A stretch of DNA of 64,000 nucleotides from Trichuris trichiura (Eukaryota; Nematoda; Enoplea; Trichinellida; Trichuridae): the NCBI GenBank assembly GCA_037903355.1, contig JBAJFE010000011.1, forward strand, positions 2,737,001-2,801,000. Direction: 5' to 3'. Shown here in pieces: positions 54,120-64,000 of this stretch. Each line of letters begins with the position of its first letter. Position 1 is the stretch's first letter. Under the pieces are notes generated by a model, which worked only from the letters and a program-made list of their open reading frames with translations, was not told the origin of the DNA and made no database searches. Position numbers and translations under genes: made by a program.

Positions 54120-55094
54120 ACTTTAAAATATTGTCAACTCCTTGCACTACGCCAAATAAGCGTGCTGGCGGCTCATTGCTCTTCTGTGACGACGTTGAGC
54201 ATGTTAGCCTGCCTTACCATACGGCCGAATGAAGCACCGACGAGAGAAATGCGTCGTCGATTCTTCAACTGTACTTTCGAGGCAAAATAAAACGCTACTC
54301 TGTTTTTCCCTCTCAACAAGGACCGTTCTACCGTACCTTACATGATAGATAGGTAAGCTTGTTTTGGACTATTGGATTTCGAAAAAAATGCTTCCAGGCG
54401 GGTGAAGCGAAGAAGCAGAAAAAATCAGCAGGTACGAAAATGGCCTATTTTGTTTTTAAAAAAGTGTTGTTTAAATGATTTTTGAAGAACGTTAAAGCCT
54501 ATCGTCAGTCGGAAGCCGTTCACCGAGCCTAGCGAAGATTGGTCGAAGGGCGCCAAGGTCGAAGCCCGCTCAACAACGTAGTTAGGAGCTGCATTCTCAC
54601 TTGACCTACGTTTTGCAGGGTCACTCAAAACCAGATAGACTACGTTCTTATTTTCCAACGTCATTGAAAGTGATTAAAGTTTTTTCCTTTACTGACGAGC
54701 CCACAGAAGTTTCCTTTGCGTCGACCACGCATTTTGGCAATGCCAAATTTCTGATAAACATACTTTTTCCATTAGTGATGTGTTACGTAAGCTCGTTGCA
54801 GATTCCGCTGGCGAAATGAGGAAAATCGTCGAGGCAAGACGTCCCTTACGTCCTCTGAAGAAGCTGAAACACGTACGCATTTTCTACCTTTGCGGTTAAG
54901 CTATAGGCGAAAATTGATTAACCTCTTAAGTTTCGCGCTTTGCGATAGCGCTAAGGCAAAGCTTTCCTCTTTTTTTTACTTATCATTTTTGCTCCACTTC
55001 GAAGCTGCGGTTAGCGACTTTACACGTAGCGACGTCATCCGTCGTCCCTGTGACGTCATGAAGAAGTTTGCCTACTGCCATTAAGCTTCCGGTG
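54120..55094. other. Convergent intergenic, DHHC gene and ROS1-like receptor
   Basis: The DHHC poly(A) signal is at 54286-54291. The rest shows only short ORFs without domains and should contain the 3' UTR of the receptor gene on the minus strand. Confidence 0.5.
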
Positions 55095-58000
55095 CTAAAT
55101 TTTTAAGGAAAATTCCTTTTGGGGCAAGTTTTCGTACTTCCCTTGCTCAGCGGGTTGAGGGCGATCCGTTCGTTCGCCCGAACCACCGCTGCTTCTTTTG
55201 TGACGACGAGGAGGTCTGGAAAAGGACGGCTCCGGAACGGGCGGCGCTTTTGCCTTTTGGGGCTTCACCGTTTCCTCCTCCAACTTGTCGTATGTGCGCG
55301 AACTGGCTTCACTCGATCGGCCGCTGTCTTCAATGTCCATTGCCCAGTTGCGATGACCAGCCTCATTTTCCCGCCTTGCTATTCTTTCGTTCTCTCTGAC
55401 CGAGTTTTGTAAACTACGGATCAAAGGCACTTCGTAAGCGTCGCTTCCCAGGAAGATACTTTCCGTTCCTGAGGAGGATACTTGACTTGGAGGTCGGCTA
55501 AAGCTTGACGTAACAGGAGGCATATTGATTTCTTCCTTGGAAGGCTGTAATACAATCTCTATCAACGGCTAGGCAGCGCTATGATAAGGTAATCGCCTTT
55601 ACCGGACGGGGAACCGGTTCTTTTCTTTTGCGCTTCAGTAATCGAAGGGAACTTCCTCGGTGTCTGTCTCTGCCACTCATAGAATTAGCATCTAAAGTGA
55701 ATATGCTCAGTCTGCCAATACAAGCATATGCAATAATAGCTGACTCTTATTCCTTAGGAATCTGGCGCTGGAACGCGTCGTGCTAACCTGCACAGTTTCG
55801 TCGGATCGCCCTTTGTTGCTATCCTGCTCCGTATCGCCTGAGCTTGAGCCTTCGGCTACTCTGGAACCTACTGCCAAAGTATGCGTAAGGGGAAAAAATG
55901 GAAAGTTTTCATTTTACCGCCAAATTGCGGGAAAGGAAGTTCAGACTGATACTCTGGAAATTCCCTGAGCTTCAACAAGCGATTAAGCAAAACATCAAAG
56001 GTTGGTCGATCGTTAGCTTCAAAGGACCAGCAAGCCATCATTATGTCGAACCTACGAATGATCACAAGTGACGTCAAAGAACTGTGACTTATTCGTTGCG
56101 CGTACATTTCTTGCGGGCAGCTGTCTGGACGCTCAAGGCGACCCCCAATTCTCACGTGGTTGAGCACTTCCCAGTTGGATCGACCAGCGTACGGCTGTCT
56201 GCCAAGGGTTACAACCTCCCATAGAAGAACGCCAAATGACCTGCAACAAAATGAACGCAATAGGGCCCTATTGAATGGCTGCGTTTTTCTATACTGACCA
56301 CACGTCCGACTTTGTGGTAAAAATACCGTCAATCATCGATTCTGGCGCCATCCAACGAACAGGAAGCAGGCCTTGCCCTTCCACCCTGTAGTAGTCTTCC
56401 TCGTATAGATCTCTGGTGAGACCAAAATCTCCTGGAAATTTCGACTCTTCAATGGTCGCTGGGTGAGAACAACGACTCGTACCTATTTTCACCACCCGCA
56501 TTGACGGGTTGCGACTTGTGATCAAGCAATTTCTGGCCGCTATATCCCGATGAACGTGACGGATACTTTCCAGGTAAGTACAACCGCACGCCACATCTGT
56601 CGAAATAGACAACAAGTCCTTAAGACTCACTTGAGACGGCATGCTCTAGAAACAATGTGTAAGTTGTTGCAAGGGCTAATCTAATCTCATTTGCATACTT
56701 CCGTGGCGCGCACGGATCTGAGATACTTGAGCAAATCACCGGCTTCCATTAGTTCAAGTATAATCCAGTGCGGTTCCGTTTCGAAACAAACCCCTCGTAA
56801 GGCGACTACGTTTGGATGATCAAAGCGGCTGTACAAAAAAAACACAATGTCTTCATGAGGACAAAATAGGCGACTAAGTAGCTTACCTCATCAATATGGC
56901 CTCTTTGATAAAGCGAATCTTCTCGGATGCGGGCGAGTTGGGTCTGAGGGTTTTAACAGCTACCGGAAGCGTCTTGCTGCCGAATTTGGGCAAATTGTAC
57001 GCCAAACCCTCGTATACTTCCCCAAAAGCCCCGTGGCCAAGCTCCCTTTTGATTGATATGCAATTGCGTAAAATGTGCGGTAGAGCTGGGCATGGTCAAA
57101 ATTCAGTTAAAAAGGGTCGAGACGTAACCGCTGCGTATTTACCTTCAACGTCGGCAACGGGAATCTGGCCGAGCACGTCTGCGCTGTTGGGTTTTGTTTC
57201 CACGGTTTTGCGCATATTCGACTTGATCTTTGCCGGTTTTGGTTTCAGCCTTCTTCTCCTAACTGAACGGAAAGCGAAAATCGCATTTTCGAAGTACGTA
57301 TGCGACAAAAAAAATTACCAAAGCTCATGCTTTAACATTTGCATAACTTACCGGTGCATATTACTACGATAATAACGACCGCCGCTAAAAGGATGGAAGC
57401 AAAGATGACGAGCGCTATCGTGGAAGTCGACATTCCGTCGGGCGGTTTTGCCCAGTAGCCGACGGCGCTCGTATTGCCGTCCCGAAAGAGGGCGTCCACT
57501 TTAAAGGCGCTGTTGTCGTGCACGCTAAGGCTCGACGGAATCTGCCAAGCGAATGTGGTGGCCGGAAGTTCGCTCACCTTTATCCATTCGGTTTGCTGAT
57601 TGGATCTGCAAAATTTTTTTTGGCCAACAATTTCGATACGAGATGTCAAAACCTGAACGAAACAAGAAAGGCGGAAACCAACTTCAGAATGCCTTCGTTG
57701 TAGACATTCCACTTGAGGTACTTTCCTTCGACCGTATCGACGATGGTTACGTCGGCGGCCATTGCGTTTTGACCGTCTAGAAAGTTGGCCTTTGCGATGA
57801 TGGTTGGAAAAAAAGCTCGTATTTGTGCCGTACCTTCCGTGGACGCTGGCGGCAATAGTTGCACGAAAGTTTCTTTCAAGTTGTACACCTTATTTGCATA
57901 ATTGTACGGCGTAACGTAAAGGGAAATGACGCGAAAAAGATATGTCGAACTTGGCTTGACATCATCGATGGCGTAGGTTTTTGAGCTCTTGTTCGAGCTA

Positions 58001-61000
58001 GTCACATCCTCGTGGAGACGATGCCAATTGTTATCACCAATCTGATGTAAAGGATTATGCTCAAACTAACCTGCCCCAGCGACTTGCCATCCTTACCGTG
58101 CGATATTCCGCATGCAGATCAGCAATTGCGGTGTTAGGAAAGACATTGTACTGAAAAGTGATCCGTGAAGCGGATGTATTAACTCTCGTTGCATCTATCC
58201 GTCCTGGCAGGCCGTAAGTTGTAGCTTGTACTCTGATATGCCGTGGTTTCACCGCTTGCGACTGGTCGGAAGTAAAACCGGTGGCATATACTTGAAACAA
58301 ATATACAGACGATGGTTCCAGAGAATCGCAAGTGTGAGAGCAGACTCGACTATTACAAGATACGATTGTTCCGGATATCTGCTTCCCTCCCTGAAGGAAA
58401 AAGATCTGTATAAGCTACTATGTAAAGCTCTCTCTGTCAAAATGTGTCTACTTGCTGTATAGCGATTTGATAGCGAATGTTTGCCACGGATTCTTTGTCG
58501 CTCAACTCAGGAGGCATCCAGAACAGTTGCACTTTGTCTGGAGCCACGGGAAGTGCTTCCAAATTTTCCGCCAATACAAGATGGGATGTGTACTGACTGA
58601 GTAAGCCTCCAGTATAGATTTGTCGTTGTGTCAAGGCATTCCACCAATGCGTTATGACCTCGTATTCTGTTTGCGTTCGCAAACCGTCCACCGTGAACAA
58701 AGGCGTTTCCGATTCCTGAACAGCTGAACGTTATTGAAAGCAAAGCTGCTGGCGAAAATTATTCCTTACAAGGTGAATACACCCCTCGCACCGTTCCAAA
58801 TCGGTGTAAACCGGTTTTAGCGTCAACTCGTAAGTCGTCGGCAAAGCGGTAACGAAACGGCACCTTTCGGCCTTTTGTTCAAACGACATGGATACTGTGA
58901 CTGAAGTTGGACTGAGCATGGAGACATTGAGATTTTCAGGTACTTGCGGTAGTGTCAGACATTCGCTATCTAAAAAAGCCGGCATGAGACTTAATAAAAT
59001 CCCTTAATCGGCTTCGGTTCCTCGCATACCAGGCATTGGTTGATATTGTTTGCTAACAGAGCGCACTTGCTTCACCTGATCGTAGTCCATTACGGATATC
59101 TGCTTGGAAGTACGATTGAAGACGAATACTTGCCATCCGGACACAATGTATACATTGTACCAATCGAAGCTGAGCGAATTCACTGTACTCATATCGATAC
59201 CTGCGCATTTCAACATGACGAACAAGCATAGGCCGAAACGTGCCGAAAACAAACCAGACAGTTCCTCAGCGGATACAACGGTGTCACAGGTGCCGGCGGA
59301 CGCAATTCCAGCTTTTGTTGGCACGTACATAAGCGGCTGATTGTTGGAAGGTTCCAGGAATCTCAGGGCAAAAGCTCCTGACGAAATGTCACACTTTGAT
59401 TCGCTTAACGTGTGAGTGCCCTCTCGCCACGACTTTAGCAGATGTTTTCCTCCGAAGGAGACCAAGAAATGAGCTACGCTAAAAGCGCAAGAAGAGCTTA
59501 TTCCAAACTGGTCGGCGCAGACGCACTCTGAAATCTTAGCTCTGCGTACTACAAAAGAGAATTTGAACTTTTGAAAAGGCGGCGCGTGAAATTTGAAATT
59601 GCCCTAAAAGCTTCAGCCAAAGAAGACGTAGTTTTCCCGGTAAAGATTGGAATACCCGTCTCTATCGGTCGATAAACAATGGATGGTGTGGTAGAAGAAA
59701 GCTCAGATCTTTTGCTTTGGATTGGCCTATGACGTCATCAGAGCTTTTTTTCGTAAGGGAAAATTTCTGGTATTTGTAGCAAGCGGTAAGAAGACGAAAA
59801 AGAACGCCCCCTACTTCTCTGCGGAAGGGTTTTTTTGTAGGGTAAGCTTCGTGTTTAAAAATTACCTCTCAAAGGGGTCGTACGCAATATCGCTAATTGC
59901 GTAGCCAGGTTGGGTGCTGAGCACTTGTTTCAATTGGGAATCCAAGAACTCGTCCACCGTCCATATCCCGTCGCCTTGCAGATGAAAATGCTTCCTGCTT
60001 CTGCCGGTCAGCAGTACGCGACGGCCAACCCAATCGTAGGTAAGGCTGCCAGCCTCGACGAGGTCGTTCAAAAGGGACATCTTGGCAGAAACAGCAAAAT
60101 ATGATGACGTAAAGAAGGGACTAACAAACCTTCTTCAGCATGACGAAGTCATGAAGTCCTAATTTGACCAGGCTATAGCCATCTGATTCTGAGCGAAGGG
60201 CGAAGAGGCAGTCTTCTCCGTAGGCGACCGCTTCGTAGTGACCGTAGACCGGTTTGGCTAACTCTCGCCTATGCAGCAAATCGTAGAGGTTCAGTTCGTT
60301 CGACGTGACCAGTAGCACGGCGGGAGCGGGAGAGCTTTCTGTAAAACTTTTATCGCTTTTCAAACCTTCAATGTTCTACCTTCTAACAAACCAGAGGTGC
60401 TTATGCTGATTGGGTGCGACAGCTTGCTTTCCCCTTTTCCAAAATTTATGGCCGATACCTGAAATATCAATGACGTCATGGGACGTTATTCCTTCCTATG
60501 CTAGTCGGTATGAACCGTTCGAAGCGTTTAATATTTTCCTACCTGGCAGTATACGTCAGTACCGCGCGGAACATCTTTAATGTAGTAGTGCCATGTACGC
60601 CAATCGATTTCCGTTCCTTTGGCCCAGTATACTCTGCCATTCGAGTTAGTATCGAATTTCCAACAGTAGACCTTGTACGACTTTGGTTGACCGTTCCACA
60701 ACGGTTCGCTCCATGCAAAACGAACCTCAGCGGTAATGTTGTCCGGCGATCGTACGTGCGCGACATTCATGGTCAAATTTTGTGGAGTTCCAGGGAAGGC
60801 GGATGGGGACTTCAGTTGCCTGTGGATGTTTCGTCTTTGCCATAAGGTTATCTCAGTTAGGTCAACCGTGAATTTGTCACTGTGCAATATTGCAGATTGT
60901 ATAGGCATACGCTCCTTGTCCGTTAAAACAACAATCGCCAAAGTTCCATTGCCCTAAATAGGCATCCTACAAGCTCAGCGCGCAAGCATAGAAAGTTAAC

Positions 61001-64000
61001 AGTTTGCGCAATATTGTCATTGCATTAATTCTTATAACCCTAAAAGAAATACGCGTTTCGTTTCGTTGAGGGAGAAACGAGAAGAGACGAAATTGATAGG
61101 CTTTATTTTTGCTCGAGAATTTTTTTGCGAAGTCCCCATTTTAAACTTGCAATTGTTAAACTCTTTTTTTTTATCACTCAACTGCAGTTTCCTAACGGAA
61201 GGCGAAATCTATCACTAACCAACAGCGCGTATTGACACTGCTCATTGATGCATGTAAAGTAGGGAACAAAGCTACTATTAGACATACTGCCTGAATAATG
61301 GGTTAAATTTTTGTAACTCCGCCATTCACCTGAATGACAAAGCGGCCTCCATTAATTCAACATAGTTCTCCTGTGCGCAGTAAAATAAAGCCTGCAAGTA
61401 GCGCGAACTCAAGCGATTAAGAAAAAAGATCACTCTTTGAAGTGAAAGTACTCAACTTTCTTCACTTGAACGAGTAGGTTCATTTATTGCATCCAAGTAG
61501 CAGCAACGTCTAGATCGTTAGCATTGCAAGAATGGCTGACTTTTACGTATTGTTAGTCAGTTTTGCTCATTCATTATTGTATATGTAAAATGATTTTATG
61601 TTACTATACATTTTGAAATGGCTTCGTCGAAACAATAAAATTAACACAGCCGTACGTAGGCTAGTTCAGTTCTTAATAAAGCTTACCAAACCAAGCAAGA
61701 TCAGCAAGTAGGCGAGATGAACAACGTTAGGTTGCATGAAAACCAGTCCAACCAACTTTGCATGTGTGCATACGTTGACGGCACTCGAATGTTATAATAG
61801 TTAGCCGTTGAGCTAACAAACAATGGGCCTTCGTAAAATTCTAGTCTCACATTGTGGTAAACTTGTTTCCTTTTGACGTATAGATTTAACATGAATTGCG
61901 ACACTCAGTGTCAATTCATAGTAGTCATTTGATATGCGTTATTCATATTTTCAAGCTTTAAATTGTCGTTACGTAAAATTGTGAAGCGAATGCTAAGCTT
62001 GTCTATGAAATTTTTAAATTTACCTCTACTTGAACTGACGTGGTTACATTGTAATAGGTGGAGACGGCGTTATCATTGATGGTGTCAGCTTTTTTGGAAT
62101 CGTTCCAATAAAGCGTAGGGACGGGATTCATCTTGCTGCCTTCCTGTGTGCCAATTTCCAAACAGCACTGGGGCGCTTCGAAGGTTTCATATGGCCACGC
62201 TAAGCTCATTAAATTTGTAAGCTGCTATCATTCGGTTATTGATACTTACTTGTCGGCACAATGACAACATGTCGAACTAGGCGCAAAGGAAAGATGGACA
62301 CTTGTCTCAAGTCGTCCTCTAGTCCCAGAAGGTCTCCTTTCGACGTGAGAAGCAGTACTTTTCCATGCAAGTAGATAATTTCTCGTAGGTTTTCCCAAAC
62401 ATTTAAGCTGAATGTAGTCGTCCGTTATTAATGCTGAGCAAGTTATACGGTTACGAAACTTACTGCGAATTTTTCGAGCTGTCAGTTTTTGCAAGAATTC
62501 GTTCGCCCGTTGAAACGACGGAGCAGGTGCGAAGTTCAATGCTATCTTTATTGCGTACAGCGTAAAACATATCGTCGGGATTCATTTGTTCGTCCACTGC
62601 CAAACCGAGCACACTGCAGTCGGGATTGTTGCACGCAAAATACCTGAAGATCATTGACACGATAGAAGACGTTTTCTGTGGGACCAATTCCTTACGAGCG
62701 GTGTCGTTCGCCGGTGAGGTAGATTGAAAATACCTGATCAATTGTCGCGGCTACGACGATGCCATGGCGCGGCAAAAGTTTAAGCCATTGTACTCTTCCT
62801 TCGACAGATATTTGCAACGGGTCGTTTTTCCGTAGAGATTGGCGAAAGATCTGCAAAAGTACGAAGTGAGACAGCGAGTTGAAGTCGCATTAAAAGCCGC
62901 CTACGCCCTGGTCGTTGCTCCAGTATATTTCTTGCCCTATAGGTTCGTATGTCACCGCCTTCACTTTGCTCTCACTTCCTAAGAGCATAGACCAGTCGTC
63001 GCCTGGTTGCTGCCTTACGAGGCTTCCGTTGAAAATCAGATAACTGTTTGGCGTTAAGCCTCTGGTCATATCTGCGCAAGCGTTGCCAAGTATATCCCGA
63101 ACTTAAGCTTAAGCTTATTCGCACTCACGTTCTCCCGTAAACGCATTTGGCTGCAATGTTCTAGCAGCCCCCGATAGATCCACCTGTACTATGCCATGGA
63201 GTTCGGTTAGAACTGCGAGTGTAAAGGCCGTTTCGTTGGATGTTTTAAATGTACTGCCAGAAGCTTCTACCCAACTTGAGCAAATCGATTGGGAAGTGCA
63301 CGTTCTAACCTTGCAAAGGTATCTTTTGCCAGCCGTCAATTCGGTATGCATGTAAGTGTTATCCATAATTTGGGCCTTTCTGAAGATCATGTTGTCATTG
63401 TCTGTTATTTCCACCTCGTATCTGAGCTCTCTCCATTCCCTCGGTGCTGACAATAACGGAGAAGCTTTTGACGTGGCAAAAGGAAGCAGCCCCATGACTC
63501 ATACCTTGAAAAGGAAGTGGCTTCCCTTGGTTCCAAGTTATACGAACTGCGTCGGATAAGAAGAACAGCGACAAGTTGGCAGGTGCCGGAATCACTGAGT
63601 TCAGCGAACTATGAAATCGATGAGACATTACGTCAAACTGTCTTACCGGAGTGCCACATCGAAGGTGACGAAAGCAGCAGATCAGCTAGCTCTCCGTGGC
63701 CAGGCGGAAGTATAAAATTATTCAAGTTTAGTGAACCGGAAGTGGGGTTCACCTCCTCGGAGAACAGGCAGCTATTATCCATTGGTGCCAATCTCTCAGC
63801 GCATGGTGTTGATAGCCAGTAAATGCGGCCGTTGTGCGCGCCAAGCGTTACCACATTGTCGAAAGCACGTCTCGAACCGGGCAGCAGCTTGTCACTTCGG
63901 ATGTCGCTTACGGAGGAGGTGAAGAGATTTATACCATAAATTGTTCGGTTATAGTTGAACAGCAGTGCTTGCGATCCGTAATCGATGGCAAGTTGCATTG
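55095..64000 (-). CDS. ROS1/sevenless/ROL-3-type receptor tyrosine kinase (5' end beyond window)
   Basis: A large type I receptor. Reading leftward from 64000, the ectodomain alternates six-bladed YWTD-like propellers ([20 protein letters not shown]) with fibronectin III modules (for example [33 protein letters not shown]). A transmembrane helix follows (about 57420-57360, [20 protein letters not shown]). The kinase is complete: [11 protein letters not shown] and VAVKTL in the exon near 57065-56888, [12 protein letters not shown] (about 56550), [18 protein letters not shown] split by a short intron (56490-56425), [19 protein letters not shown], and [15 protein letters not shown] (about 56220-56180). 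The DYYR activation loop and [11 protein letters not shown] are typical of ROS1/ALK-type kinases. The tail is Ser/Pro-rich and ends SLKI (stop at 55095). Most introns are short; one of about 1.07 kb spans 60957-62025. N-terminal domains and the start lie outside the window. Confidence 0.93.

Overview
The window is animal nuclear DNA, most likely from a clade I (Dorylaimia) nematode and probably Trichuris-like. The evidence is GT-AG genes with many very short introns (commonly 40-70 bases), clear metazoan orthologues (capicua, Krüppel-like factor, ROS1/ROL-3 receptor, eIF3k, ribosomal protein S5), a Ty3/gypsy element of a type common in nematodes, and a bacterial-type deoxysugar enzyme of the kind expected where 3,6-dideoxy sugars are made. 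The genus is an inference, not a demonstration.

Layout: 62-10481 (+) is a complete capicua-type HMG-box repressor in 21 phase-consistent exons after a 4-kb first intron. Next come two tandem, nearly identical, apparently intronless genes (minus strand, 10896-12212 and 13847-15163) for a DegT/ColD-family sugar 3-dehydratase whose PLP lysine is replaced by histidine. A 420-bp terminal-inverted-repeat element sits exactly at the junction between the copies. An intact Ty3/gypsy LTR element with identical LTRs follows (16756-21488). Then come rpS5 (22504-23470, +), an arylalkylamine-N-acetyltransferase-like gene (25336-25986, +), a 96-bp palindrome, a CK1-family kinase (27969-29755, -), a single-Ig-domain membrane protein (30156-30994, +), and a Krüppel-like factor spread over 5.7 kb (31592-37254, -).

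A gene-poor stretch of about 4 kb leads to a small C18orf32/UPF0729 homologue (41622-41840, +). After it lie an unusual ankyrin plus degenerate GH20-like protein (42854-47729, +), eIF3k (47926-48929, +), acylphosphatase (49821-50223, -), an ACOT8-like acyl-CoA thioesterase (51537-52448, +) and a DHHC palmitoyltransferase (53175-54119, +). The last 9 kb hold most of a ROS1/sevenless/ROL-3 receptor tyrosine kinase on the minus strand, whose 5' end lies beyond the window.

The genes are mostly unrelated housekeeping or signalling genes and form no operon. Capicua and the ROS1-type receptor belong to linked RTK-signalling pathways in other animals, but the proximity here may be coincidence. The most novel content is the duplicated ColD-like dehydratase locus. 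With the fucose-pathway intermediate GDP-4-keto-6-deoxymannose as substrate, it could support a GDP-linked route to a 3,6-dideoxyhexose such as tyvelose. Second is the ankyrin-GH20 fusion that appears to have lost its catalytic acid pair.
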